Part shown: positions 1-10,862 of the stretch, piece by piece | How the letters are laid out: each line of letters begins with the position of its first letter | How positions within the stretch are numbered: the first letter of the stretch is position 1 | From: Vogesella indigofera | GTDB taxonomy: Bacteria; Pseudomonadota; Gammaproteobacteria; Burkholderiales; Chromobacteriaceae | Assembly (NCBI RefSeq): GCF_003633895.1 | Contig: NZ_RBID01000020.1 | Coordinates: 1 to 64,000 of the forward strand | Direction of reading: 5' to 3' | DNA: 64,000 nucleotides | Notes under the pieces: generated by a model | Seen by the model: only the letters and a program-made list of their open reading frames with translations | Databases searched by the model: none | Told to the model about the DNA's origin: nothing | Made by a program: the position numbers and the translations under genes

Positions 1-128
1 TCGTTTCTCAGAATCTTGACAGTGCAAGTATTTGGCTAAGCCAGACACTTACACCTATCGGTTATTCGTTCTGTTAAAGAGCAGTGCTGCGTCGCTTGTT
101 TCGTTTGCGTCTGCAGCTGAGGAGACGA
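1..128 (-). other. 16S rRNA leader (transcribed spacer) of an rRNA operon continuing beyond the left edge
   Basis: On the minus strand this is the sequence downstream of a strong promoter (129-157). It contains a boxA element (72-83) and then a leader reading towards the left edge. No mature 16S sequence is inside the window. A promoter plus boxA in this order is what an rRNA operon leader shows, so I infer that 16S begins shortly left of position 1. It could in principle be an internal spacer, but the adjacent promoter argues against that. Confidence 0.7.
72..83 (-). promoter_or_regulatory. boxA antitermination element
   Basis: The minus strand reads TGCTCTTTAACA, identical to the classical rRNA boxA bound by NusB/S10 in the antitermination complex. 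It lies about 45 bases downstream of the proposed -10 box at 129-134. Confidence 0.85.
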
Positions 129-157
129 ACTATAGCTAAGCGCAGAAGCAGCGTCAA
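129..157 (-). promoter_or_regulatory. rRNA operon promoter (P1-like)
   Basis: On the minus strand TTGACG (157-152) and TATAGT (134-129) are separated by exactly 17 bases, a near-consensus sigma-70 promoter. The sequence upstream of the -35 (158-230) is rich in A and T runs, as expected for an UP element. It fires leftward into the boxA-containing leader. Confidence 0.8.
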
Positions 158-362
158 CAGGTTTTTTGCAGAAAAGTGCGGGTTTTGACAAAAAACACAG
201 ACAAGCCGCTGATTTGCAAACAATTACCCGATTAAACTATTTTGCAGACCATCGCAAAACCCGCCGCCTACCCGCCCGCCAGCCCCCTGCCCCGCCAGCC
301 AAATATTCAAATCCCGCCTTTTTACGCCCGATTTTTATATTTACCCGCTTTTGAAACGTTAA

Positions 363-382
363 CGGCCGCCTGACGGCGGCCG
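363..382 (-). terminator. Hairpin downstream of argJ
   Basis: A perfect 8-bp inverted repeat (CGGCCGCC / GGCGGCCG) with a TGAC loop lies about 50 bases beyond the argJ stop. It has only a weak T tract on the minus strand, so it may be an inefficient or Rho-assisted terminator. The rest of 158-433 holds no gene that I can support. Confidence 0.4.
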
Positions 383-396
383 CTGACGCGGACAAC

Positions 397-421
397 GTTG
401 GCCGCAAACCTTGCGGCCAAC
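397..421. repeat. Dispersed palindromic repeat (GGCCAACSTT family)
   Basis: A perfect 11-bp inverted repeat (GTTGGCCGCAA / TTGCGGCCAAC) with a 3-base loop lies just after the argJ stop. It is one of the intergenic inverted-repeat copies of a word that recurs through the core part of the window, and it could also act as a terminator. Confidence 0.75.
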
Positions 422-433
422 CCTGGGCAACGC

Positions 434-1651
434 TTAGCTGCGGTAGTCGGCGTTGATCTTCACGTACTCATAGGAGAAGTCGCAGCTCCACACCGTGGCG
501 TTGACCAGGCCGCGCCCCAGCACCACGCGCACGGTGATTTCGGCCTGCTGCATCACACGCTGGCCGTCCGCTTCCTGGTAGTCCGGATTGCGGCCGCCGT
601 CCTTGGCCACCAGCACGTCGTCCAGGTACAGCTCGAGGCGATCAACATCCAGATCGTTGATGCCGGCGTAGCCGATGGCGGCGAGCAGGCGGCCGAGGTT
701 GGGGTCGGAGGCGAAGAAGGCGGTCTTCACCAGCGGCGAACGGCCGATGGCGTAGCCGACGGCCTTGCACTCGGCGACGCTGCGGCCGCCTTCGACCTGG
801 ATGGTGATGAACTTGGTGGCGCCTTCGCCGTCGCGCACGATGGCCTGTGCCAGCTCGACGGAGACGTCCAGCAACGCGGCCTTCAGCTGTTCGTAGGCCG
901 GGTGGGTGACGGAGTCGATGCGCGGCGCGCCGCTCTGGGCGGTGGAGATCAGCATGAAGCTGTCGTTGGTGGAGGTGTCGCCGTCGATGGTGATGCTGTT
1001 GAAGCTGAGATCGGCGACGTCCTTCACCAGCTGGCTCAGCACCGGACGGGTGATGGCGGCGTCGGTGGCGATGAAGCCGAGCATGGTGGCCATGTTCGGG
1101 TGGATCATGCCGGCGCCCTTGGCGATGCCGGTGATGTTGACGGCGTGACCGTCGATGTCGATGGTTCGGCTGGTCGCCTTCGGCGCGATGTCGGTGGTCA
1201 TGATCGCCTCGGCGGCGTCGGCCCAGGTGGCGGCCTGCCGTGTCGGCAGCGCGGCGACGATCTTGTCGACCGGCAGCGGCTCGAGGATCACGCCGGTGGA
1301 GAACGGCAGGATCTGTTCCGGCAGGCAGTCCAGCTCGGCGGCCAGCGCCTCGCACACCGCGCGCGCGTTCTGGCGGCCGGATTCGCCGGTGCCGGCGTTG
1401 GCGTTGCCGGTGTTGATCACCAGCGCGCGGATCTGCACGCCGGCGTCGAGATTCTGTTTGCAGATCTGTACCGGGGCGGCACAGAAGCGGTTTTGCGTGA
1501 ACACGCCAGCGACGGTATTGCCCTTGTCGATGCGGATGACCAGGATGTCCTTGCGGCCCGGCTTCTTGATACCGGCGCAGGCGTAGGACAGGTCCACACC
1601 GGCGATGGGCGCGAGCTGCGCGTTATCGATGGGCTTGAGATTCACTGGCAT
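434..1651 (-). CDS. argJ: Bifunctional glutamate N-acetyltransferase / ornithine acetyltransferase ArgJ
   Basis: ArgJ moves the acetyl group from N-acetylornithine to glutamate, recycling it in arginine biosynthesis, and in many bacteria also uses acetyl-CoA. The 405-aa length is normal for the family. The autocleavage region reads [16 protein letters not shown] at about residues 178-193. The Thr of MATML (T189) is the N-terminal nucleophile exposed when the precursor splits into alpha and beta chains. The C-terminus ends in the family-typical [15 protein letters not shown] ribosome-binding site lies 7-10 bases before the ATG. The gene follows recQ by 55 bases on the same strand and may be cotranscribed with it. 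Confidence 0.97.
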   Translation of the reverse strand: MPVNLKPIDNAQLAPIAGVDLSYACAGIKKPGRKDILVIRIDKGNTVAGVFTQNRFCAAPVQICKQNLDAGVQIRALVINTGNANAGTGESGRQNARAVCEALAAELDCLPEQILPFSTGVILEPLPVDKIVAALPTRQAATWADAAEAIMTTDIAPKATSRTIDIDGHAVNITGIAKGAGMIHPNMATMLGFIATDAAITRPVLSQLVKDVADLSFNSITIDGDTSTNDSFMLISTAQSGAPRIDSVTHPAYEQLKAALLDVSVELAQAIVRDGEGATKFITIQVEGGRSVAECKAVGYAIGRSPLVKTAFFASDPNLGRLLAAIGYAGINDLDVDRLELYLDDVLVAKDGGRNPDYQEADGQRVMQQAEITVRVVLGRGLVNATVWSCDFSYEYVKINADYRS

Positions 1652-1706
1652 GACGTTTCTCCGTAATTTGGTGTCGCGTCATTGTAACTGAATCCGTGAT
1701 CCCGGA

Positions 1707-3503
<1,797 letters not shown>

Positions 3504-3625
3504 CGGTGATTTCCATTGGGGGCGTCCATTGTACGCCAAAGCGGCGCGCCGCCCGCGACTCGCCACTTTGGCTTTATCGGCAGAGTGTGCGAGACTTTCC
3601 CATGTCTTTAGAAAGTAGCCGTGAT

Positions 3626-4108
3626 ATGCGATTGATTTTCCTTGCCGCCGCCAGCCTGCTGCTGGCCGCCTGCGCCACCCAGCCGCGTCCGGGCAGCACC
3701 AAGCCGGTCCGGCCCGGCACCGCCAAACCGCTACCGGCACCGGTCACGGTGCCCAACGCCGAGTGGCAGATCATCGGCGTGTCGCCCAACGGCAATATCC
3801 TGCACGAGGTCGACGTGCTGAGCATTCGCCGCGAAGGCGCGCTGACGGTGTTCCGCGACCGCAAGACCATCTTCAATCCACGCAAGGAAAACTTCCTCAA
3901 CACGCCGCAGCACAAGTATTCGCTGAACCAGTGGGAAGTGAACTGCACCGCCAAGACCTTCCGCCTGCGCAGCATGGCGCTGCTCGACGACGGCGGCCGC
4001 CAGCTGCTCAGCCGCAGCTTCAGCGAGGCAGAGATCAAGCCGATGCCGGTGGTGAAGCAGTCCGCCGCCTTCCAGCAGGTGGAATTCGTCTGCCAGCGCA
4101 GCCGCTGA
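3626..4108 (+). CDS. Putative lipoprotein with surface-adhesin E-like domain
   Basis: A 160-aa protein with an N-terminal lipobox signal (MRLIFLAAASLLLAAC), so it should be lipidated and anchored in the envelope. The mature part begins with a Pro/Thr-rich linker. It continues with a W-x2-I...VDVLSI-RR pattern and Cys residues near the middle and the end, which resembles the surface-adhesin protein E family. That family assignment is from pattern memory only. A start at 3602 would add eight residues ahead of the signal peptide, so 3626 is preferred. The gene diverges from recQ. Confidence 0.7.
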   Translation: MRLIFLAAASLLLAACATQPRPGSTKPVRPGTAKPLPAPVTVPNAEWQIIGVSPNGNILHEVDVLSIRREGALTVFRDRKTIFNPRKENFLNTPQHKYSLNQWEVNCTAKTFRLRSMALLDDGGRQLLSRSFSEAEIKPMPVVKQSAAFQQVEFVCQRSR

Positions 4109-4149
4109 GCGGCCTAACGATTTCGTGATTTGACCCCCGGGGAGCCAGC

Positions 4150-4917
4150 ATGCGTCGCGTTGTATTCAATCAGAAGGGCGGGGTCGGCAAGTCGACCATC
4201 ACCGTCAACCTCGCCGCCGCCGCCGCTGCCGCCGGGCGCCGCGTGCTGGTGGTCGATCTCGACCCGCAGGGCAACAGCAGCCACTACCTGAGCGGCAGCA
4301 CCACGCCGCCGCCGGTGTCGGTGGCCGGGCTGTTCCACCAGATGCTCAACATCAGCATGTTCGAAAAGCCGGTGACCGACTTCGTCACCGCCACCGCCCA
4401 CCCCAACCTCAGCCTGCTGGCCTCGCACCCGGAGCTTTCCGAGCTGATGGTGAAGCTGGAAGCGCGCTACAAGATGTTCAAGCTGCGCGACGCGCTGGAA
4501 CAGCTCGATGGCGACTTCGACGAGATCTGGATCGACACCCCGCCGGCGCTGAACTTCTACACCCGCTCGGCGCTGATTGCGGCCAACCGCTGCCTGATCC
4601 CGTTCGACTGCGACAGCTTCTCGCGCCACGCGCTGCTGGGGCTGATCGACAGCGTCGGCGAGATCCGCGCCGACCACAACAGCGGTCTCAGCGTGGAAGG
4701 CATCGTCGTCAACCAGTTCCAGCCGCGCGCCAGCCTGCCGCAACGGCTGGTGCAGGAGCTGCGTGACGCCGGCCTGCCGGTGCTGGACCCGCCGCTGTCG
4801 GCGTCGGTGAAGATCCGCGAATCGCACGAGCGTAGCCTGCCGATGGTGTACCTCGATGCGCGCCACAAGCTGTCGCAGGAATTCGCCGCGCTGTACCAGA
4901 CCCTGCGCCGCCAGTAA
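4150..4917 (+). CDS. ParA/MinD-like ATPase
   Basis: A 255-aa deviant-Walker ATPase. The N-terminus carries FNQKGGVGKSTITVNLAAA and then the VVDLDPQGNSS Walker A' element. IDTPPALNF near residue 130 is the Walker B region. Such ATPases position plasmids, chromosome origins or cell-surface protein clusters. No parB-like partner is adjacent. The next gene, 17 bases downstream, is a sensor kinase, so I infer a role in localising a signalling complex rather than classical chromosome partition. That is speculative. Confidence 0.85.
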   Translation: MRRVVFNQKGGVGKSTITVNLAAAAAAAGRRVLVVDLDPQGNSSHYLSGSTTPPPVSVAGLFHQMLNISMFEKPVTDFVTATAHPNLSLLASHPELSELMVKLEARYKMFKLRDALEQLDGDFDEIWIDTPPALNFYTRSALIAANRCLIPFDCDSFSRHALLGLIDSVGEIRADHNSGLSVEGIVVNQFQPRASLPQRLVQELRDAGLPVLDPPLSASVKIRESHERSLPMVYLDARHKLSQEFAALYQTLRRQ

Positions 4918-4934
4918 CCGGACAGGGCCGCCCG

Positions 4935-7505
4935 GTGATAACCGCACGCTCGCCGCGCATCCTGTGGCTGCTGGGCACCTGCAGCGGCCTGCTGCTGTGG
5001 CTGGGCGCCAGCTGGCTGCAACAGGACAGCGAACGGCAGCAGCTGCGCAACCAGCAGCTGCGCGAAGCGGAACTGCTGGTCGACAACGCCGCCAACCAGC
5101 TCAACTACGCGCTGCTGGCCGGCCAGGCCGCCACCGAGCTGCTGCTGTCCGACAACGGCCACAACGGCCAGAGCGCGTTCCAGCGCTTTGCGCCGTTCAT
5201 CCTCTCCGACAACACGCTGTTCGATTTCGTCGCCACCGCGCGTCGCATCACCCCGCCGCAGCGGCTGCTGTACGAGCGGCAGCAGACGGTGATCCTGCGC
5301 GAATACCGCGACAACCGGCTGACCACCGCGCAGCCGCGGCCGCTGCACTTCCCGGTGGAGCAGCAATACCCGGAAAACAGCAAGGCGCTGCCGGCACAGC
5401 TCGACCTCGCCTCGCAAGGCAATGTCGAGGCCGCGCTGCAGCGGGTGAGCAAGACCGGCCGCCCGGCGATCGCGCTGATCCAGGCCGGCAACGCCAGCCG
5501 CCTGTCCGCCTTCTTCAGCGCCCGCGGCCGCCCCGGCGACCAGCTGCTGGTGATGGGCATCAACCCCGGCGGCCTGATCAGCACGGTGCCGATGGCCGGC
5601 GACGTGTTCCGCCCGGCACTGCCCTACCGCCTGCGCGTGCTGCTGAAGGATCGCGCGCAGACGGTGATCCTCGACAGCGTGGGGCTGGATCATCCGCCGC
5701 CGCCGGAACAGCCGGCGCTGTCCTCCACCCGCACCATCGGCGGCCAGCCGTTGATCTTCGAGCTGTACCCGACCGCCGACAGCGACAGCGGCCACCACTA
5801 CGGCCAGGACGCGGCGATACTGCTGGCGCTGGTGATCATGGCCACGCTGTCCGGCCTGATCGTGCGCCACAGCCAGCACAGCCAGCAGGCACAGCGCCAG
5901 CGGCTGCAGGCACAGGGCACGCAGAACGCGCTGCTGCAACAGCAGCTGCAGCAGCAGCAACAACAGGAAGACGGCTACAAACAGACCATCCTGCGCCTGC
6001 GCGCCATCGTCGAGGGCAGCGGCGACGCCATCCTGGTGATCGGCCGCGACGGCCTGATCCGCGACCTCAACCGCGCCGCCGAGGCGATGCTGGGCCAGTC
6101 GCGCGACGTGCTGCTGGCGCTGCCAGCCGGCGCGCTGCTCAGCGAACTGCATCCGGCGGAGCCGGCACTGGGCTTCGAGCACCACGTCGCGCCGCGCATC
6201 GGCCGCCCGTTCGAGGCGCTGATGATCTGCAGCGCCTCGCAGATGCTGCAGGTGGAAGTGTCGCTGACCCACGTGGTGATCGAGCAGGACGCGGTGTACA
6301 TCGCGGTATGCCGCGACATCTCGGCGCGCAAGGCGAGCGAGGCGGCGCTGATCCAGCTGAAGGACTCGCTGGCGGAACAGGTGGAAACGCAGAGCCGGCA
6401 GCTGTCGGCGCTGCTCGACGCCAGCCCGATGGCGATGGCCTACATCGTCGAGCTGGAGTTCAAGCAGGTCAACCACGCCTTCCTCGAACTGTTCCACCGC
6501 CGCGAGGACGAGATCATCGGCCAGTCGACGCGCATCCTGTACGACAGCGACGAGCACTTCGCCCGCACCGGGCGCCAGGTCTACCCGGTGCTGCACAGCG
6601 GCCAGGTGTCGCAGGGCGAGATCTGCCTGCAGCGCGGCGACGGTGCCGCGCAGTGGGTGTACATGTACGGCAAGGCGGTCAGTGCCGACAAGCCGGCACT
6701 GGGCTCGATCTGGCTGTACCAGGACATCTCGGCGCAGCGCACGGCGGAAGACAACCTGCGCCACGCCAAGGAGCTGGCCGAGGAAAACAGCCGCGCCAAG
6801 ACCGAATTCCTCGCCAACATGTCGCACGAGCTGCGCACGCCGATGCACGCCATTCTCGGCTTTGCCGAGATGGGGCAGAACCGTGTCGAGCGCGCCGCCG
6901 CCGACAAGCTGCGCCACTACTTCGAGCGCATCCACAGCAGCGGCACCCGCCTGCTGACTCTGCTCAACGACCTACTCGACCTGTCGAAGATGGAAGTGGG
7001 CAAGATGATCTACACCCTGGCGCCGTGCGACGTCGCCCAGGTAGCACGCGAGGCGGTGGACGAGCTGCGCGGCATGGCGCAGCGCCACGACGTGCACCTG
7101 CAATTGGTGGTGCACGGCAACGCCGCGCTGTACGCCGAGGTCGATGCCTTCCGCATCGGCCAGCTGCTGCGCAACCTGCTCAGCAACGCCATCAAGTTCA
7201 GCCCCGCCGGCACGCCGGTACAGATTGACCTCGCCATCGACACGGCGGCCAACCTTTGCCTCAGCGTGCGCGATTTCGGCCCCGGGGTGCCGGCCGCAGA
7301 GCAGGAGCAGATCTTCAACACCTTCATTCAAAGTTCGCTGACCAAGACCGGCGCCGGCGGCACCGGCCTTGGGCTGGCGATCTGCCGCGAAATCGTGCAC
7401 GCCCACCGCGGCCGCATCGAGATCCTACCGGTTGCCGGCCACGGCGCCCATTTCCGCGTCACCCTGCCGCGAGGCAGCGTTGGCGCCAGCGAGGAATCAG
7501 CCTGA
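4935..7505 (+). CDS. CHASE/PAS sensor histidine kinase
   Basis: An 856-aa membrane kinase with a GTG start. A transmembrane helix at about 8-24 is followed by a periplasmic CHASE-like domain (about 60-270) and a second helix at about 295-313. A Gln-rich coiled coil (about 320-355) leads to two PAS domains (about 360-470 and 485-600). The HisKA H-box reads FLANMSHELRTPMHAILGF near residue 635. The ATPase domain has the N-box (LLRNLLSNAIKFS), G1 (DFGPGVP) and G2 (GGTGLGLAIC). The stop overlaps the next gene's start, so it is translationally coupled to its response regulator. The ligand is not evident. Confidence 0.9.
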   Translation: MITARSPRILWLLGTCSGLLLWLGASWLQQDSERQQLRNQQLREAELLVDNAANQLNYALLAGQAATELLLSDNGHNGQSAFQRFAPFILSDNTLFDFVATARRITPPQRLLYERQQTVILREYRDNRLTTAQPRPLHFPVEQQYPENSKALPAQLDLASQGNVEAALQRVSKTGRPAIALIQAGNASRLSAFFSARGRPGDQLLVMGINPGGLISTVPMAGDVFRPALPYRLRVLLKDRAQTVILDSVGLDHPPPPEQPALSSTRTIGGQPLIFELYPTADSDSGHHYGQDAAILLALVIMATLSGLIVRHSQHSQQAQRQRLQAQGTQNALLQQQLQQQQQQEDGYKQTILRLRAIVEGSGDAILVIGRDGLIRDLNRAAEAMLGQSRDVLLALPAGALLSELHPAEPALGFEHHVAPRIGRPFEALMICSASQMLQVEVSLTHVVIEQDAVYIAVCRDISARKASEAALIQLKDSLAEQVETQSRQLSALLDASPMAMAYIVELEFKQVNHAFLELFHRREDEIIGQSTRILYDSDEHFARTGRQVYPVLHSGQVSQGEICLQRGDGAAQWVYMYGKAVSADKPALGSIWLYQDISAQRTAEDNLRHAKELAEENSRAKTEFLANMSHELRTPMHAILGFAEMGQNRVERAAADKLRHYFERIHSSGTRLLTLLNDLLDLSKMEVGKMIYTLAPCDVAQVAREAVDELRGMAQRHDVHLQLVVHGNAALYAEVDAFRIGQLLRNLLSNAIKFSPAGTPVQIDLAIDTAANLCLSVRDFGPGVPAAEQEQIFNTFIQSSLTKTGAGGTGLGLAICREIVHAHRGRIEILPVAGHGAHFRVTLPRGSVGASEESA

Positions 7506-8392
7506 TGAAAAAACGCCTGTTACTGGTCGACGACGAACCGTTCAACCTGGAACTGATGACCGACCTGCTGGAAGACGCCGGCTACGATACGCAGCAGGCG
7601 CTGAACGGCGAGGACGCGTGGCAGATCCTGCAGCGCGAGGGAGAACAGTTTTCCGCCATCCTGCTCGACAAGATGATGCCCGGCATCAGCGGCGTCGACC
7701 TGCTCAAGCGCATCAAGGCCACCGAGCGGCTGGCCTTCCTGCCGGTGATCATGCAGACCGCGGTCGGCGCCGCCGCCAGCGTGCAGGAAAGCCTGGCCGG
7801 CGGTGCCTTCTACTATCTGACCAAGCCGTTCTCGCGCGACATGCTGCTGGCAGTGGTCGCCGCCGCCACCGAGCACTGGGACCGCCACCAGTACTTTGTC
7901 GAGCTGGCCAACCAGCAGCTGGACGCGCTGCAGCATCTGGAGCAGGCCAGCTTCGGCTTCCGCCAGCTGCATGAGGCGCGCTGCGTCACCGCGCTGCTGG
8001 CGCGCACCAGCAGCAGCCCGGAAAAGACCGCCACCGGCCTGTTCGAGCTGATCGTCAACGCCATCGAGCACGGCAACCTGGAGCTGGACTACCAGGAAAA
8101 AACCCAGCTGCAGCGCGAGGACCGCTGGCAGGAGACGCTGCAACAGCGGCTGGCCGACCCGGTGCTGGGCGCGCGCGAGGTTCGCGTCAGCATGCAGCGC
8201 CACGGCGGCGACCTGCACTTCACCATCAGCGACCAGGGCAACGGCTTCGACTGGGCGCGCTACCTGGTCGACGACCCCACGCAGCTGATCAGCAGTCACG
8301 GCCGCGGCATCCTCATCGCGCGCAAGCTGTCCTTCGACCAGTTGCACTATCAGGGCAACGGCAACCAGGTGCTGGCCATCGTTCACGGCTGA
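7505..8392 (+). CDS. Response regulator with C-terminal RsbW-like (HATPase_c_2) domain
   Basis: A 295-aa protein. The receiver domain (1-120) has the acidic pair D9/D10, phosphoacceptor D55 (ILLDKMMPG), T85 and K107. The C-terminal half (about 155-295) is not a DNA-binding domain. It reads ELIVNAIEHGN (N-box), ISDQGNGFDW (G1) and SHGRGILIARKL (G2), the motifs of anti-sigma-factor serine kinases of the RsbW/SpoIIAB type. It probably works through partner-protein phosphorylation or binding. The ATG overlaps the kinase stop by one base. Confidence 0.88.
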   Translation: MKKRLLLVDDEPFNLELMTDLLEDAGYDTQQALNGEDAWQILQREGEQFSAILLDKMMPGISGVDLLKRIKATERLAFLPVIMQTAVGAAASVQESLAGGAFYYLTKPFSRDMLLAVVAAATEHWDRHQYFVELANQQLDALQHLEQASFGFRQLHEARCVTALLARTSSSPEKTATGLFELIVNAIEHGNLELDYQEKTQLQREDRWQETLQQRLADPVLGAREVRVSMQRHGGDLHFTISDQGNGFDWARYLVDDPTQLISSHGRGILIARKLSFDQLHYQGNGNQVLAIVHG

Positions 8393-8544
8393 GAACCTGT
8401 TCACGATCTGCTGTGACGGATGTCCACAGGGCGATGCGGCGTTGAAAACGGCTTCGGCATGCGGGTTTATCTCCCGCTAAACGCTGCGTCCTCTGCCGTT
8501 TTCGCCTTGTCTCGTGTGAGCGCGCGAGACTTTGAACTGGTTCT
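8392..8544. repeat. MITE-like palindromic element
   Basis: A 153-bp segment bounded by 12-bp terminal inverted repeats AGAACCTGTTCA (8392-8403) and TGAACTGGTTCT (8533-8544), 11 of 12 matching. It also has an inner inverted pair (GAAAACGGC / GCCGTTTTC). It fits exactly between the stop codons of the response regulator and comEC. There is no coding capacity. I recall similar intergenic segments in related genomes but cannot confirm this here. Confidence 0.55.
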
Positions 8545-10769
8545 TAAGACGACGGCCGCCAGTAGCGTGCCGCCTGCGCCCGCCGCGCCTGCAGTTCGCC
8601 CTGTCTGGGCCCCAGCCGCAGCGCCAGCGCGCCGTCGTGATCGCTGCGCCACAGCGTGATGCCGGCCGCGTCCAGCCGTGACAGCACCTGCGGGTGCGGA
8701 TGGCGGTAACGGTTGCGGTAGCCGGCGCTGACCAGCGCCATCTGCGGCTGCACCTGCCGCAGCCAGTCGTCACCGCTGGAGGTACGGCTGCCATGATGGC
8801 CGAGCACCAGCCACTGGCTGCGCAGCGCGCTGCCGTAACGCGCCACCAGCGCCTGCTCCACCGCCAGCGGCGCGTCGCCGGACAGCAGCAGCGCCTGACC
8901 GGCGGTGGCGACCCGCAGCACGCAGCTGTGCGCGTTGTCCTCGCCCTGCCACGCCGGTGGCGGCCACAACACGTCGAAGCGCACGCCGTCCCACACCCAG
9001 CTCTGCCCGCCACGACACGGCTCGGCGCCGGGATAGAACCGCGGCTGCCCGGCGAGGATGCGGCCAACCTTGATGCCGTCGCGCAGGCTGACGGCGGCAC
9101 CGTCGTGATCGCTGTCGTGGTGCGACAGCAGCAGGGTGTCCAGCTGCCGCACGTCCAGCGCGCGCAGTGCCGGCAGCAGCACCCGCGTCGCGTCGCCGGC
9201 GCCGGTGTCGTACAGCAAGGCGTGCTGCCGCGTGCGCAACAGCACCGCCAGCCCCTGACCGACATCAAGCAGCTCCACCGCCAGCGTGCCGCTGGCCGGC
9301 GGCGGCACCCGGTACAGCAGCAGCGGCAGCAACAGGCAGCCGCCCAGCGCGCGCCCGCTCCACGACCACGGCAGCAGGGCCAGCAGTGTGCCGGCCAGTG
9401 CCGCCAGCAGCAGCGGCCACGGCAACAGCGGCACCGCGTACAGCGGCGCGCCGGCCAGCAGATCGACCCACCACCAAAACAGCTGTGCCGTCCAGACCGC
9501 CGCATCAAGAAGCCACGGCCACGGCAGCAGCGCCGCCAGCAGGGCCAACGGCGTCAGCAGCAGCGACACCAGCGGCGTGCCCAGCGCATTGGCCAGCGGC
9601 GACACCAGCGGCAGCTGGCCGAAGAACAGCGCCAGCGGCAGCGTCGACGCCAGCGTCACCAGCAATTGCGCCTGCAGCGCGGTCTGCCACTTGCCGCCCG
9701 GCGCGCGGCGGCCGGCCACCATCACGATCAGCGCCGCCACCAGCCCGAACGACAGCCAGAAGCCCGGCGCCAACACCGCAAACGGATCGAGCAGCAACAC
9801 CAGCGTCAGCGCCGCCAGCCAGATCTGCAACGGCGACAGCCCGCGCTGGCTGGCCAGCGCCAGGGCCGCCACCAGCAGCATCCACAGGCTGCGCTGCGTC
9901 GGCACCGAAAAACCGGCCAGCGCGGCATAGGCGCCGGCTGCCAGCATCGCGCCGCCCAGCACCCACCACAACGGCCGCCGCAGCGGCGGCAGATGGCGCA
10001 GCACGCGCCGCAACAGCCACGCCACCAGCAAGGCGATCATCGTGATGTGCAGCCCGGAGACGCTGACCACATGGGTCAACCCGGTAGCGGCCAGCTGCTG
10101 CCAGTCGTCACGCGTCAGCGTCTGCTGCGCCCCCACCGCCAGTGCCGCCACCAGCGCCGCCGCGCGCACCTCGTCACTGCCGGCCAGCAGCCGCTGCGCC
10201 ACCCGCTCGCGCAGGCGGTCGATGCGCGCCGGCCAGTCCGTCGCCATGCCCAGCGCCTGCCGCCCCTTGAGCACGCTGCCGGTGGCCAGCACCCCTTCCG
10301 ACCAGTACCACGCCTCGGCGTCGAAACCGGCAACGTTGGCCGCACCGCGCGGCGGGCGCAGGCGCGCGCCGAGGCGCCAGCGGCTGCCGGCCGGCCACGG
10401 CTGCTGCCGGTAGTCGCTCAACTCCAGCAGTGGCGGCAGGCGGAGGCCCGGTGCCGCGTCCTCCACCTCGAAGCGCAGCCGCACGCCGAATTCACCGGGC
10501 TTGGCCAGACCGCGCACCACGCCGCTGAACTGCACCACCTCGCCAGCCAGCGCCGTATCCAGCCGCTGCGCGAGGCGCAGCTCCGCCCGCCACGCGGCGT
10601 AGCCCAGCCCCAGCGTGGCGGCCACCAGCGCCAGCAACCACAGGCGGCGCGTGCGCCACCACAGCGGCCACGACAACAGCAGCACGGTCAGCAACAAGGG
10701 CCAGCTCGGCAGCACCGGCAAAAACGCGCACAGCACCACCCCGGCACAGAAACAGGCAAGCAGCAACAT
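8544..10769 (-). CDS. comEC: ComEC/Rec2 DNA-uptake channel
   Basis: A 741-aa inner-membrane protein for natural transformation that carries single-stranded DNA into the cytoplasm. The N-terminal helices are followed by an OB-like segment. The Competence domain carries THVVSVSGLHITMIALL near residue 240 and many Leu/Ala-rich membrane helices. A C-terminal metallo-beta-lactamase-like domain contains DVGQGLAVLLRT and LSHHDSDHDGAA (HxDxDH), the presumed nuclease site. Three core-repeat words lie in or near this region (9062, 10332 and the neighbouring genes). Its presence supports competence in this organism. Confidence 0.95.
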   Translation of the reverse strand: MLLLACFCAGVVLCAFLPVLPSWPLLLTVLLLSWPLWWRTRRLWLLALVAATLGLGYAAWRAELRLAQRLDTALAGEVVQFSGVVRGLAKPGEFGVRLRFEVEDAAPGLRLPPLLELSDYRQQPWPAGSRWRLGARLRPPRGAANVAGFDAEAWYWSEGVLATGSVLKGRQALGMATDWPARIDRLRERVAQRLLAGSDEVRAAALVAALAVGAQQTLTRDDWQQLAATGLTHVVSVSGLHITMIALLVAWLLRRVLRHLPPLRRPLWWVLGGAMLAAGAYAALAGFSVPTQRSLWMLLVAALALASQRGLSPLQIWLAALTLVLLLDPFAVLAPGFWLSFGLVAALIVMVAGRRAPGGKWQTALQAQLLVTLASTLPLALFFGQLPLVSPLANALGTPLVSLLLTPLALLAALLPWPWLLDAAVWTAQLFWWWVDLLAGAPLYAVPLLPWPLLLAALAGTLLALLPWSWSGRALGGCLLLPLLLYRVPPPASGTLAVELLDVGQGLAVLLRTRQHALLYDTGAGDATRVLLPALRALDVRQLDTLLLSHHDSDHDGAAVSLRDGIKVGRILAGQPRFYPGAEPCRGGQSWVWDGVRFDVLWPPPAWQGEDNAHSCVLRVATAGQALLLSGDAPLAVEQALVARYGSALRSQWLVLGHHGSRTSSGDDWLRQVQPQMALVSAGYRNRYRHPHPQVLSRLDAAGITLWRSDHDGALALRLGPRQGELQARRAQAARYWRPSS

Positions 10770-10862
10770 GCCACCATTTATTCACATTGCATCAAGAAAG
10801 GCAAAGCGCTTGCTGCCGCCACCGCGATCCCGTATCGTCGCCGCGTCAATGAAGGAAGCCGC

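Noticed and set aside
166-354. 62-codon open frame between argJ and the rRNA promoter
   Set aside because: It overlaps the upstream region of the rRNA promoter, has no ribosome-binding site and no recognisable protein pattern.
398-1666. Long plus-strand open frame opposite argJ, and similar long frames opposite recQ, comEC, the ABC-F gene, gyrB, dnaN, dnaA and yidC
   Set aside because: They are antisense shadows caused by high GC content; their translations are low-complexity (rich in His, Gln, Arg, Ala, Val) with no family features, while the opposite strand encodes recognisable proteins.
8694-10862. Upstream 2.2 kb of the frame that contains rsmJ
   Set aside because: It runs antisense to comEC with Arg/Gln-rich nonsense; rsmJ starts at the ATG at 10863 with a good ribosome-binding site.
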